Part shown: positions 7,381 to 16,730 of the stretch, in pieces | Numbering within the stretch: position 1 is the stretch's first letter | How the letters are laid out: the number at the start of each line of letters is the position of its first letter | NCBI RefSeq assembly: GCF_036607905.1 | Contig: NZ_CP144555.1 | Location: forward strand, 1 to 64,000 | Length of the DNA stretch: 64,000 bases | Source of the DNA: Streptomyces sp. SCSIO 75703 | Lineage (GTDB): Bacteria; Actinomycetota; Actinomycetes; Streptomycetales; Streptomycetaceae | Direction: 5' to 3' | The notes under the pieces: generated by a model | What the model was told of the DNA's origin: nothing | The model's input: the letters and a program-made list of their open reading frames with translations, nothing else | Database searches by the model: none | Program-made: the position numbers and the translations under genes

Positions 7381-7706
7381 CGGGGCCAGTCGTCGCCCCG
7401 GAGCCGGACCCGCACCGGGTACGAGACCGGTGCGGACGAATCCCCGGCCCGAGCCCAGACGCGGAGCCGGGTGTGGACGGGCCCCCGGTCCAGGCAGCGG
7501 GTCCAGGCGCGCGGGCGCTGCGAGTGCGGGTCTGGGCGCGGGACCGGATACGGGGTCTGGGCCGGGTGCGGGTGCGGGGTCGGGGGTGGCCGGTGGCTTC
7601 GCGCGCACCGCCATGCGGAGTACACCGGCCGGGTCTTCGGAGTGTTCTTCGCCGGGCGGGCGGCGCCGTGACGCCGTCGGGGCGAGGCGCGGGGTTTTCT
7701 CGGCTC
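7381..7706. other. intergenic, no gene seen
   Basis: Very GC-rich sequence dominated by GGGTCNGGG/CCCGGNCC words between the IS481 right end and the DUF981 gene. Open frames exist on both strands but give only low-complexity arginine/proline/glycine strings. No promoter or hairpin stands out. Confidence 0.6.
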
Positions 7707-8426
7707 ATGAACGAGCTGATGCTGGCGGCCCAAGACGGTCTGAAGATCGACTGGACCCGGATGCCGACCTACAACACCATCATGTCCGTCGCCGCCGGAG
7801 CCGGGCTGCTGCTGGTCGTGGCCCTCGGATACCGGCTGCTGAACGGCCACGGCATCGTCTCCGAGAGCTGGGCACTCGCCTTCGGCGTGCTCGGGATCAT
7901 CCTCTTCGCCACCGGCCTGCACATGACCCTCACCTGGCCCCTGGCCGGCCAGGGCTTCCCCTTCGACAACATCATCTTCGGCGAGCCCTCCCTCGCCTTC
8001 GGCACCCTGCTGCTGGCCGCGGCGTTCTACCTCTGGAAACGGGGCCGGCAATGGGAGGAAACACCCGACCGGCCCCGGACCACCGCCATGCTCAGCGGCC
8101 CCGTCTCCCTGTTCGTCTTCGCCATGGGCCTGGCCTGCCTCGCCATCGCCGCAGCCGGCTGGAAGTACACCCTCTTCGCCGCCCCGCCCGAGGAACCCAT
8201 CTCCGGGGAATTCGCCGACCACCCCCAGCTCGAAGCCAGCTTCATCTCGGGCCTCTACGTACTGGTCGGCCTCGGCGCACTCTTCTACCCCGCCCTGCTC
8301 CGACGCCGTAGCAACACCACCGCCTGGATCGTAGGCACCTGCTGGACCCTCAGCGGACTGGCATTCCTCGCCTTCGGCGCACTCAACTACTTCACCCACA
8401 TCGGACTCATCATCAACACCATGTGA
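7707..8426 (+). CDS. DUF981 family multi-pass membrane protein
   Basis: A 239-residue integral membrane protein of the DUF981 type. After a short soluble start (MNELMLAAQDGLKIDWTRMPTYN) come hydrophobic segments around residues 24-43, 53-73, 88-108, 132-152, 178-198 and 208-231, giving about six spans. Typical features are GLHMTLTWPL and FDNIIFGEPSLAFGTLLL. The function of the family is unknown. ATG at 7707 is the natural start, though its ribosome site is weak (CGCGGGG). It is the first gene past the IS array and no partner gene is visible. Confidence 0.7.
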   Translation: MNELMLAAQDGLKIDWTRMPTYNTIMSVAAGAGLLLVVALGYRLLNGHGIVSESWALAFGVLGIILFATGLHMTLTWPLAGQGFPFDNIIFGEPSLAFGTLLLAAAFYLWKRGRQWEETPDRPRTTAMLSGPVSLFVFAMGLACLAIAAAGWKYTLFAAPPEEPISGEFADHPQLEASFISGLYVLVGLGALFYPALLRRRSNTTAWIVGTCWTLSGLAFLAFGALNYFTHIGLIINTM

Positions 8427-8473
8427 AACCCCGGAGGAAAACACAAAACAGACCACAACTCCACAGGCCAGCC

Positions 8474-8718
8474 CAGCCAGTCGGGTCAGCGGGCCACCCG
8501 GCCACCCGGTCGAGCCAGCCAGTCGGGTCAGCGGGCCACCCGGCCACCCGGTCGAGCCAGCCGGTCGGGTAAGCGGGTCAGCCGGTCAGCCGGTCAGCCG
8601 GTCAGCCGGTCAGCCGGTCAGCCGGTCAGCCGGTCAGCCGGTCAGCCGGTCAGCCGGTCAGCCGGTCAGCGGAGGGTAGTCGGTCAGCCGAGGGTAGTCG
8701 GTCAGCCGAGGGTAGTCG
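8474..8718. repeat. compound minisatellite: 42-bp x2, 8-bp x12, 18-bp x3
   Basis: Three tandem families lie end to end. A 42-bp unit repeats at 8474 and 8516; GGTCAGCC repeats with period 8 from 8576 to 8671 (twelve units, the last with one change); GAGGGTAGTCGGTCAGCC repeats with period 18 from 8672. The 8-bp word GGTCAGCC lies inside the 18-bp unit and related words occur in the 42-bp unit, so the three arrays look derived from one another. The array starts about 50 bp after the DUF981 stop codon. Confidence 0.9.
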
Positions 8719-8719
8719 G

Positions 8720-9768
8720 GGTCCTGCCGCGGGAATGACCCGCCCCCAGGCAGCGCCTGGCCCCGGCCCTACCGGCCGACGGACAGGTACGGCCGACGAC
8801 GAGGAGACCTCGCCCGTATCGACAGGCACGGTCACAGTGCGCAGGCCCACACAGGCCGGACCCTCCAGGGCCACCGGCACAACCAGACACAGACACCGCC
8901 GGAAGAACGCGCCGAGCCCAGCCACCCGCCACATACAACCGACCACCCCGAACACCCGGCCACGCGAACCGCCGCCACAGCCCACCAGACCCCCACCCAG
9001 CCTCAGCACCCACCACACCCCAAACCCGGCACATCAATGAGTGAGTGGACGAGTGCGCGCCTACCTTGCCCAGAACCACAACACGGCAGGCACGAGCATC
9101 GCTGAAACACACCGACGACACCCCCGGGCCTGGACAGCAAGAGAGCGGGCAGTACGGCAGAACCACGTGACCGACGAAAACGCGGGCGAACGCACCGCGC
9201 ACGACAACAACGTCGACAGGTCCCCCACATGAAGCCGGAACCGGCCCACCCATCACGACACCACAGCCCACGGCAAACCGAGCCAGACACAGCATCAACA
9301 CCCTCACCGACCACCAGCACCCGCCACCCCGGGACCTCCCCCACCCTCACAGCGTCAGTCCCGCCCAGCTCCCAGCCGCCGGTGACATACGTGAAAGCAG
9401 ACCGGATGCCCCACAACCACACCAGACCCTCCAGCAGGCACACCGGCGGAACAGGCAACAACCACACCAGCACCACAAGCACCCCACGGGCCTCCGGCAC
9501 TGCGAGCAGACGAGTCCGGTCCAGGCGCGGCAGGGTGGCAAAGCCGGCGGGCAAGACGAGGTCGTGTCCGAGAACCGGCCGCTGTCCCCCTCCCTCCCCC
9601 GCTCCGGCACTGCCCTCAGCCCCTTCCACCCGTTCCAGAAGCGCGGGGACGCCATCGGCATCCCCGTAACAGTCGTGCGTCTGCGTCCGATTCACCACCC
9701 GGGCATGGAAGCGCCCCATGGCAGCCGGGGTGGACGCCTCTGTTCCCGACCCACCGGACAGGCCCTGG
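8720..9768. other. 1-kb stretch without a recognisable gene
   Basis: Composition shifts to CA-rich on the plus strand (many CAC and ACC words), unlike neighbouring genes, and codon-position GC bias is not evident. Several ORFs of 60-240 codons are open on both strands but none resembles a family. One minus-strand stretch near 9420-9520 encodes a hydrophobic run, not enough to call a protein. Possibly decayed DNA. Confidence 0.55.
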
Positions 9769-11067
9769 CTAGTCGTGGTGGGTGGCCGTGCGGCGGAGGG
9801 TGTGGACGGCGGCGCCGGCGAGCAGGACGGCGGTACCGCCCAGGAGGGCGGGGACGGGCAGGGCGAAGGCCAGGGCGAGGCAGCCTGTCAGACCCAGGGC
9901 GGGAACGACGCGGGGCGGGCGGCCTTCGGCGGGAGTCAGGGTCCAGGCGGCGGCGTTGGCGATGGCGTAGTAGACGAGCACGCCGAAGGAGGAGAAACCG
10001 ATGGCCGCGTGCACGTCGGTGGTCGCGGCCACGACGGCGACGACGGCGCCGACGAGGAGTTCGGCCCGGTGCGGCACCTTGTACCTCGGGTGGACGGCGG
10101 CCAGCGCGTGCGGCAGGTGACGGTCGCGGGCCATGGCCAGGACGGTGCGGGAGACGCCCAGGACCAGCGTGAGCAGGGCACCGAGCGCGGCGAGAGCTGC
10201 ACCGGCACGGACGACGGGGACGAGCGGGCCGGCGCCGGCCGCTCTCGCCACCTCCGTCAGCGGCGCCGGGGCGGCGGCGAGGCCGTGCGGGCCGAGGACC
10301 AGCAGGGCGCAGACGGCGACCAGGGCGTAGACGGCGAGGGTGATGCCGAGGGCGAGGGGGATGGCGCGCGGGATGGTCACGGCCGGGTCGCGGACCTCTT
10401 CGCCGAGAGTGGCGATCCGGGCGTAGCCGGCGAAGGCGAAGAAGAGCAGGGCCGCCGCCTGCAGGACGCCCTTGGCGGTGGTGTCGGCGGTCAGGGCGAG
10501 GCGGGCCGGGTCGGCGGTGGCGGAGGTGAGACAGACGGCCGCGACGGCGGCGAGGACCGCGAGGACGCACGCCACGATGATGCGAGTGAGCAGCGCGGAC
10601 TTCTGAACGCCGGTGTAGTTGAGGGCGGTGAGGGCCACGACGGCGGCGACGGCGAGCACGTGGGCATGGCCGGGCAGAAGGTAGGCGCCGACGGTCAGGG
10701 CCATGGCCGCGCAGGAAGCGGTCTTGCCGACGATGAACGCCCAGCCGGCCAGGTACCCCCAGAAATCGCCCAGGCGTTCGCGGCCGTAGACGTAGGTGCC
10801 GCCGGAGGCCGGGTGGCGGGCGGCGAGACGGGCGGAGGAGGTGGCGTTGCAGTAGGCGATGACAGCGGCGAGGGCAAGGGCGGGAAGAAGGCCGGAACCG
10901 GCGGCACGGGCGGCCGGGGCGAGGGAAGCGAAAATACCGGCGCCGAGCATCGACCCGAGCCCGATCAGAACCGCGTCCGGCACGCCCAGGCGCCGCCGGA
11001 GCACGTCCGGTGTCCCCAAGGGCGGTGTCCCGGGATGCGGCGTCCCGGAAGGGGGTGTGGTACTCAC
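9769..11067 (-). CDS. APC-superfamily amino acid permease
   Basis: A 432-residue inner-membrane transporter of the amino acid/polyamine/organocation superfamily, with about twelve hydrophobic spans. The first span carries the family signature GLGSMLGAGIFASLAPAA (about 36-53), where unwound helix 1 binds substrate. FFAFAGYARIATLGEEVRDPAVTIPRAIPLAL marks helix 6 and its following loop, and SRTVLAMARDRHLP precedes the later helices. The substrate is not evident. Start GTG at 11067 follows GAGGAGA at seven bases. Flanked by non-coding DNA on both sides, so it is monocistronic. Confidence 0.85.
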   Translation of the reverse strand: MSTTPPSGTPHPGTPPLGTPDVLRRRLGVPDAVLIGLGSMLGAGIFASLAPAARAAGSGLLPALALAAVIAYCNATSSARLAARHPASGGTYVYGRERLGDFWGYLAGWAFIVGKTASCAAMALTVGAYLLPGHAHVLAVAAVVALTALNYTGVQKSALLTRIIVACVLAVLAAVAAVCLTSATADPARLALTADTTAKGVLQAAALLFFAFAGYARIATLGEEVRDPAVTIPRAIPLALGITLAVYALVAVCALLVLGPHGLAAAPAPLTEVARAAGAGPLVPVVRAGAALAALGALLTLVLGVSRTVLAMARDRHLPHALAAVHPRYKVPHRAELLVGAVVAVVAATTDVHAAIGFSSFGVLVYYAIANAAAWTLTPAEGRPPRVVPALGLTGCLALAFALPVPALLGGTAVLLAGAAVHTLRRTATHHD

Positions 11068-11841
11068 GGTCGGTTCTCCTCACGGGCCGTGCACGCGGAC
11101 ACATTCCGCAGGCTGCGCGCAGGGAGGATAGGCGCTCCGGGTGAACATCAGGAGGGACACGCCCCCTGGAGGGTGAGGGAGAGAGCATCCCGCCCCCAGC
11201 GGGGGATACCCGGGGAAGACCGGTCCCGCCACACCACCACAGCACCACACCGTCACACCGGCCCGGCTGCTACGGGGCCGGCGGCTGCGGGGCCGGACGC
11301 CCCTCTCACTCCCCAACGAGGCACGGCCAGTCGGGCCGCAGACGACAGACACACAGCCCCGCACACGCACCAGCGGCAGGCCACAGCCGCGGGCAGACAG
11401 CAGACGACAGGCCGCAGCTACGGGCAGGCGGACGGCGGGCCCGCGGGCAGCAGACACAGGCAGCAGGTAGCCCTCGCGTTCCCCGAAGAGGCGGGGCCGG
11501 TCGGGTGAAGGCGGGTCCGTAGGAGCACAGGTCAGCCGGACCTACCCTTCCCAGCCGCCCCACACCAGGCCCCACTCCCCTGCCCCGTAAGGAGTCCGGG
11601 CCCGAGGACAGCCGGGACCGAGGACGGCCGGACGCGAGGACAGCCGGACGCGAGGGCTGTTGTCCGGCCAGTGGCCGGTGCGGTGTCCCCCTGTGGGTGG
11701 ACCCGGGCGGGGGTGAGCGGCACCTGAGGATGACGGGCCGCCCGCTTGCCGGAGGACATCGCGCCGTTTACGCAACCCCCGCCCCCGGGCGCCGTCTTGG
11801 GGATTGTCGTGATCAACGGTGAGCGGTACGGAGGTGGACGT
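11068..11841. other. intergenic, no gene seen; short GGACGCGAGGACAGCC repeats
   Basis: About 770 bases between the permease and the TPR gene. Near 11590-11660 the words GAGGACAGCCGGGACC and GGACGCGAGGACAGCC recur, suggesting a decayed short tandem repeat. Otherwise no family-like ORF, RNA gene or clear operator is seen. Promoters for the two divergent flanking genes must lie here. Confidence 0.5.
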
Positions 11842-13155
11842 ATGCCGGGCCGGGCGGACCAGACGGCAGACAAGTCGGAAGCCGGACAGGCCAACCGACT
11901 GGAAACGGGACAGGCCAGTCGAGCGGAAACAGGGCAGGAGGGCCAGGCAGGAGCAAGGCAGGAGAACCAGGCGGCGGACATGGCGGAGGCCGGACAGGCC
12001 GGCCGGGTGGAAGCGGGGCCGGGGGGCAGGGGGAAGGCGTCGGCCGCGGAGTACCAGGGGGCGCTGGGGTCGCTGTCGGTCAACGCGCCGCTGCCGGAGG
12101 TCCTGGCCCGGGGGCTCAAAGAGCTGCGGGCGGCGGAGGAGGCCGGAGACCTGCGGGAGACCGCGCGGTGCGGCCTCGCGGTCGCCGAGGCGTACCGGCG
12201 CCTGGGCCGGACGGAACAGGCCGACCGGGCGTGGAAGGCCAGTTACCGTGCCGCCCGCGCGGCGCGGCACGCCGGTGCGATGGCGTGGGCGTTGTGGAGC
12301 GGCGGGACGCTGGCGCGGCAGCGGGGGGCGTTCCGGCTGGCGTACCGGCTGCTGCGGCTGGCGGCCCAGTGGGGTGAGCGCGGCGGGGACGTCGTGGTGC
12401 GGGGGTATGCGCTGGCCGGGCTCGCGGAGACGGGGCGGATCCAGGGGGATTACGCGGCGGTGGAGGAGTTGCACGAGCAGTTGCTGGCGGAGGCGCGGCG
12501 CCGGGGAGAGGCCCGGCACACCGTGTGGGCGCTGGAGGGGATCGCCCAGATGCACCGCAACACGGGTGACTACGACCGGGCGCTGACCTTGTTCGAGGAG
12601 GCGGCGCAGATCGCCGAGCGGGCGGAGGACCTGCGGGGCTGGGCATGGGCGTTGCGGGGGGTGGCCGACGTGGTGTCGGTGCGGGACGGGGAGGTGGAGC
12701 GTGCGCTGTCGCTGTTGTCACGAGCGGAGGAGGCGTGTCGTTCCATGAATCTGCGGGGGGCTCTCGCCTTCAATCACAAGATGCGCGGCAATGTCCTGTA
12801 CCGGGCGGGCCGGTACGAGGAGGCCCGTGGATGGTACGAGCGGGCGTGGGAGGAGTTCGAGGACATGGCGGAGCCGCGCGGTACGGCGTTGTCCCGGCTC
12901 GGTCTGGTCAAATCGCTGTCCCGGCTCGGGCGTGAGCGGGCGCGGACAGCGGCGGACCTGGTGGAACTGGGCGGCGTACTGGAGAGAATCGGACTACGGC
13001 ACGCAGGGGAAATGGTGCAAAAAGCGGCAGCCGAGCTGGGAGTGGACCCGTTACCGCAGACACGGCCACGCCCACGGGAGCGGGCGCGGGCAGAGAAGCT
13101 CTCAGGACCGCAGGCACCAGCACCAACGGTGGCGGATGCGGCGGGGCTGCTGTGA
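11842..13155 (+). CDS. tetratricopeptide-repeat protein
   Basis: A 437-residue soluble protein. Residues 10-70 are a low-complexity segment of recurring E-A/T-G-Q-A words. From about 100 on there are helical TPR-type hairpins of 34-40 residues: ARCGLAVAEAYRRLGRTEQADRAW, RGYALAGLAETGRIQGDYAAVEEL, TVWALEGIAQMHRNTGDYDRALTLFEEAA, FNHKMRGNVLYRAGRYEEARGWYERAW. It is expected to be a protein-binding scaffold. Start ATG at 11842 follows GGAGG at seven bases; the frame extends upstream without a ribosome site. Its stop overlaps the start of the polyprenyl synthetase gene by four bases (GTGA), so the two are translationally coupled and probably act together. Confidence 0.75.
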   Translation: MPGRADQTADKSEAGQANRLETGQASRAETGQEGQAGARQENQAADMAEAGQAGRVEAGPGGRGKASAAEYQGALGSLSVNAPLPEVLARGLKELRAAEEAGDLRETARCGLAVAEAYRRLGRTEQADRAWKASYRAARAARHAGAMAWALWSGGTLARQRGAFRLAYRLLRLAAQWGERGGDVVVRGYALAGLAETGRIQGDYAAVEELHEQLLAEARRRGEARHTVWALEGIAQMHRNTGDYDRALTLFEEAAQIAERAEDLRGWAWALRGVADVVSVRDGEVERALSLLSRAEEACRSMNLRGALAFNHKMRGNVLYRAGRYEEARGWYERAWEEFEDMAEPRGTALSRLGLVKSLSRLGRERARTAADLVELGGVLERIGLRHAGEMVQKAAAELGVDPLPQTRPRPRERARAEKLSGPQAPAPTVADAAGLL

Positions 13156-14477
13156 ACAAAACAGTGAAGGCATCCACGGTGCCGCCCACACCCCCAGACC
13201 CGAAAGCCACGGACACGGCAACTATGGCAGGCCCGACCGCAGACGCTGCGGCCGCAGGAACCGTAGCGAGCGCCGCCCCGGGCACGGCATCGGGAACGGT
13301 GACGGGGCCGGCCCCGGATACAGCGGACGCGGCCCCGGATACTACGGTCGCGGGCACGGCGCCGGGGGTGGCCTCGGGGACGGTGGCAGGCGCAGCCCCG
13401 GATGCTGCGGGGGCAACCCCGGGAGCTGCGGGCACGGTGGCGGGGCCGGGTGGTGCGGTGGGGGTTCTGGCCCGGTGCCGGGAGGTGGCGCGTCCGGGGC
13501 TGGTGGAAGCGGTGGGGCAACTGGATCCGTGGACCGGTGAGATGGCGGCGTATGCCCTGGGCTGGCGCGACACGAGCGGGGCCGCCGACCCCTCCGCGTC
13601 GGAGGGCAAAGGTCTGCGGCAGGCGCTGGCGGTGCTGTCGGCCGAGGCCGTGGGTGCGCGAGGCCGGGTGGCCATCCCGGCAGCGGTCGCAGTGGAACTG
13701 GTCCACGCCTTCTCCCTGGTACACGACGACATCATGGACGGTGACCCCGTACGCCGGCGGCGGGCAGCGGTGTGGTGTTCCTACGGTGTGGGGCCGGCGG
13801 TACTGGCCGGGGACGCGCTGCACGCGCTGGCGGTCCGCACTCTCGCCGAAACACCGGGAGAGCGGGCATCCGCCGCGGTACGGCGGCTGTCCGTGGCACT
13901 GACCTCGCTCGTACGGGGCCAGGCAGACGATCTGCGGTTCGCATGCCTGCCATGGCAGGGACCCGGCGCGGTGGGACCGGCCGCCTACCGGGTGATGGCC
14001 GAGCAGAAAACCGGTTCACTCCTCGGATGTGCCGCGGCACTCGGTGCCGAACTGGGCGGAGCCCCCACGGCGACGGTAGAGGCGTTCGACCGTGCCGGAC
14101 GCCATCTGGGAGTGGCGTTCCAAGTCGTGGACGACCTGCTGGGAGTGTGGGGAGACCCAAAGGTCACCGGCAAACCGGTGCACGGAGACCTACGGCACCG
14201 CAAGAAGACCTACCCGGTACTCGCCGCACTCACCGGCGACAGCCCCGCCGCCCGGGAACTGGCAGCACTGCTGGACAGTACGGAACCCCTGCAAGGAGAG
14301 AACGCCTCACGCGCGGCAGCCCTGACAGAAGAAGCAGGAGGGCGAGCCGCCGCCCGCAAACAGACACGGAAACAACTCCAAGCAGCCCGTACCTGTCTGA
14401 CCGGGATCCGACTGGCCCCCATACCGGCAACACAATGGGAAACCCTCATCACGTACCTCCTCGACCGCACCTCATGA
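13152..14477 (+). CDS. polyprenyl (GGPP-type) synthetase with long disordered N-terminal extension
   Basis: A 441-residue trans-isoprenyl diphosphate synthase. The catalytic domain spans about 104-440, with the first aspartate-rich motif DDIMDGD at 192-198, the second DDLLGVWGD at 327-335, and GKPVHGDLRHRKKTYP after it, typical of bacterial short-chain (geranylgeranyl-like) synthases that join isopentenyl diphosphate to allylic diphosphates. Chain length is not determined. Residues 1-100 are an Ala/Thr/Pro/Gly/Val-rich segment with no fold, built from repeats like AGTAPGVASGTV. Such tails are described on polyprenyl transferases packaged by family 2 encapsulins, but no shell gene lies in this window. 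GTG start overlaps the TPR stop. Confidence 0.85.
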   Translation: MNKTVKASTVPPTPPDPKATDTATMAGPTADAAAAGTVASAAPGTASGTVTGPAPDTADAAPDTTVAGTAPGVASGTVAGAAPDAAGATPGAAGTVAGPGGAVGVLARCREVARPGLVEAVGQLDPWTGEMAAYALGWRDTSGAADPSASEGKGLRQALAVLSAEAVGARGRVAIPAAVAVELVHAFSLVHDDIMDGDPVRRRRAAVWCSYGVGPAVLAGDALHALAVRTLAETPGERASAAVRRLSVALTSLVRGQADDLRFACLPWQGPGAVGPAAYRVMAEQKTGSLLGCAAALGAELGGAPTATVEAFDRAGRHLGVAFQVVDDLLGVWGDPKVTGKPVHGDLRHRKKTYPVLAALTGDSPAARELAALLDSTEPLQGENASRAAALTEEAGGRAAARKQTRKQLQAARTCLTGIRLAPIPATQWETLITYLLDRTS

Positions 14478-14899
14478 ACAAACAGACCCACAAACAGCAC
14501 GACCAAAGAGACCGCCCGACAACGAAACACGCACCCGCATCACAAACAACAGGACACCACCAAAAAAAGGGGAGGTACGGGCGAGAGCACACCAATAAAA
14601 AGTCCGAAGAAGGGAATACGGACGACAGGGCACGGAAGAAGGGATACTGAGGACAAGGCCCCGACGAGAAGGCGGACGGGGTGCGCATGCAGAAACACAG
14701 AGGAAAAACAGGGAGATCCGGAAGAGGGAAGAAAAGGGGCCCCGGTCCGACTCCGACACCACCGGTCGCCCCCTCCACGGCTCTGACACTGAGCTTTTCC
14801 AACCTGCCGCCCAGGTTGTTCAGTTGGGCTGACAGACAGGTGAAGCCCCTGGTAGATGGGTTTTCGACCAAGAAGTCCGTCTCCATCAGAGGGTTTCGT
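14478..14899. other. A/C-rich intergenic stretch, no gene seen
   Basis: The first 170 bases after the synthetase stop are unusually rich in A and C on the plus strand (CACAAACAG, ACCAAAGAG), then purine-rich (GAAGAAGGGATACTGAGGAC). No hairpin with a T-run is obvious. From about 14780 the sequence resembles the leader that precedes IS5-type transposase genes. Confidence 0.5.
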
Positions 14900-15176
14900 G
14901 TGCTTGTCCACCCGCCCGGCATCGACGTGTCCCGCTCTGCCCTGCGCTGCCTGTCCGCCAAGCTCCGCCAACACCGCCGGGAGCCCGGTACCCGCTCTGC
15001 GGCGCCTGAGCTCCGGCCGACAGGCCCTGCTCACTCTCGCCCACCTTCGCCACGGCCACCCGTATGCCCAGCTCGTGGCCGAGTTCGGCGACGTCGGAAC
15101 CACGCATGACCCACGAGGCATCTCGCGCCGCTGCGGCGCTCACTTGCCGGTTCGGCGCAGTGGATCTGACCGCTGA
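14900..15176 (+). pseudogene. fossil IS5-family transposase, N-terminal part, frameshifted
   Basis: From GTG at 14900 the frame reads GIDVSRSALRCLSAKLRQHRREPGTR. Homology then jumps frame to LRRLSSGRQALLTLAHLRHGHPYAQLVAEFG, the N-terminal HTH region of a common Streptomyces IS5-type (DDE_Tnp_4) transposase. Nothing of the DDE core follows; the sequence breaks off about 110 bases before the acetyltransferase gene. It is a truncated, shifted remnant. Confidence 0.6.
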
Positions 15177-15291
15177 GGCGGAACTGTCCCGGAGCCCTGG
15201 GGCGCTGTCGCCCGACTGCGTGATGCACGGGGCCGGTAGCCTGTGGACGGACAGGACGCTATCTGACACTACATCAGGGAAACTCGAGGCT

Positions 15292-15825
15292 TTGGACGAA
15301 TTCACATATCGCGTGGCAGAAAGCGAGAGGGACAAGTCCGCCGTCATCAGGGGGGAGTTCGTCTCGGACACCGTCTTCGAGGTGGTCAGCTCCGGAAGCG
15401 GGTTCACCTTGCGGCCTGTCAAGCTGGACCCGCCGGTTCACAAGGTCTTCCCCGCCGACGAGCCCGAGCGCGATGAGGTCTCGCAGGGCAATCGCCGGTT
15501 TGTCGCGCTGGATCGTGATCGCGTGTGCGGCTATGTCGACACGGAGTACGAGCCCTGGAACCGTCGCCTGACCATTGCCGATATCGAGGTGGCGAGACCG
15601 TACCAGGGCCGGGGAATCGGACGCACCCTGATGAGCCACGCCATCGACTGGGCCCGGGAACGCGGCGCCGGGCATGTCTGGCTGGAAGTGACGAACACCA
15701 ACGCTCCGGCCATCCGCGTCTACCAGCGGATGGGTTTCACCTTCTGCGGCCTCGACACTTCTCTTTACAGCGGTACCACGTCCAATGGGGAGACGGCCCT
15801 GTACATGAGCCTCTTCCTGGACTGA
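15292..15825 (+). CDS. GNAT acetyltransferase, streptothricin N-acetyltransferase (SatA)-like
   Basis: A protein of about 177 residues closely following the streptothricin acetyltransferase pattern: FVSDTVFEVVSSGSGFTLRPV with DPPVHKVFP early, then GYVDTEYEPWNRRLTIADIEV, the acetyl-CoA loop RPYQGRGIGRTLM, the GAGHVWLEVTNTNAPAIRVYQRMGF segment and a C-terminus YSGTTSNGETALYMSLFLD. It is expected to acetylate the beta-lysine amine of streptothricin or a similar antibiotic. The start is uncertain: TTG at 15292 gives the family-like length, but the frame is open much further upstream. Flanked by IS5-type and IS3-type fossils, which suggests arrival with mobile DNA. Confidence 0.75.
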   Translation: MDEFTYRVAESERDKSAVIRGEFVSDTVFEVVSSGSGFTLRPVKLDPPVHKVFPADEPERDEVSQGNRRFVALDRDRVCGYVDTEYEPWNRRLTIADIEVARPYQGRGIGRTLMSHAIDWARERGAGHVWLEVTNTNAPAIRVYQRMGFTFCGLDTSLYSGTTSNGETALYMSLFLD

Positions 15826-15904
15826 TCCACCGGCCAGCAGCGCGTCCAGGGCTTGAACATCAAGACACGGAATCCCTCTGAACTGGGACGATGTGAACCG
15901 TCCC

Positions 15905-16043
15905 GTGTCGATCCACCCGGGGTGGCCAACTCGACCTGGGAGAATATCTTCTTGGGCCGCTACGGCTTGCTCAACTCGGTTTTGAACAGACCGACCGCGC
16001 TCACCATCAGAGCATTGCCATACGCCTCGCCGACCGAGGCCGC
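15905..16043 (-). pseudogene. fossil IS3-family transposase, C-terminal fragment
   Basis: One minus-strand frame reads ASVGEAYGNALMVSAVGLFKTELSKP, an in-frame stop, then RPKKIFSQVELATPGWID. This matches the conserved end of the IS3-family integrase core (G-x-x-Y-D-N-A-L-A-E-S, then the FKTEL and the V-x-LAT-x-E-W/Y-V/I-D region). The catalytic Glu position reads M-V instead of A-E, and a stop interrupts it. No other part of the element is recognised. Confidence 0.5.
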
Positions 16044-16448
16044 GATCGGCCTCGATCACGGCCAGGTATGCCTCGGCTCGGCGGATCGGCGTCATGCCCT
16101 ACCGGACCACGACAACAGCCCGTGGCCAGGGCACCGCATCCCACGCCTGCAACGCTGTGACGCGCTGGTCTCTCGACAACGCCGAACTCTTCCCCTGCAG
16201 ATTGGGCACCGGGTGAACAAACCCGCCTCAACGGTAAGGCTCACACTGCCGGCCACACGATGGAAGGACACCAGCAACAGAAGCACGAACACGACGGCCT
16301 GCGCCCCGACGTGCAACACCACCACGTCTCGCAACGGACAGGGAACCTGTCTCATGATGAAAAGCCAGTACAGGCCAGGGCCGAGCGGCAGGCAGGGGTT
16401 CAGGTTCAGGGGCTCGCCGGGAGCGGCCTCCCCTGGACAGCGCGGCGC
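16044..16448. other. intergenic, no gene seen
   Basis: Mixed-composition DNA between the IS3 fossil and the CGGGTGA array. A few open frames but no family resemblance; possibly further decayed transposon sequence. Confidence 0.4.
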
Positions 16449-16511
16449 CGGGTGACGGGTGACGGGTGACGGGTGACGGGTGACGGGTGACGGGTGACGG
16501 GTGACGGGTGA
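16449..16511. repeat. 7-bp tandem repeat CGGGTGA, nine copies
   Basis: Nine perfect head-to-tail copies of CGGGTGA. Shortly after, at about 16588-16635, comes a run of CCCCCR words. Both lie in the space downstream of the serine protease gene. Confidence 0.95.
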
Positions 16512-16730
16512 GCATGCCGCCGGCGCCGGACCCGCAAAAGAGCCCGGACACCGCCATCCCCCGGCCGGGCACACCCCCCGACACCACCACCGGCACCCTC
16601 CACCCCCACCCCCGCCCCCGCCCCCGCCCCCGCGGGCAGCACCGCACGAGGCGGACAGCCGTCCGCGAACACACCCCGGGGCCCCCGCCACCATCGGGCG
16701 AGGGCCCCGGCACGCCGGACGAAGAGGCGC

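Noticed and set aside
8576-8671. Possible CRISPR array (regular short repeats)
   Set aside because: Units are 8 bp with no unique spacers, so it is a simple tandem repeat.
8735-9040. 101-codon plus-strand ORF after the minisatellite
   Set aside because: Pro/Thr/Arg-rich string typical of a CA-rich non-coding stretch; no homology signal.
9003-9719. 238-codon minus-strand ORF with a hydrophobic run
   Set aside because: No family likeness, abnormal composition and no ribosome site; it ends in Cys/Trp/Arg-rich nonsense.
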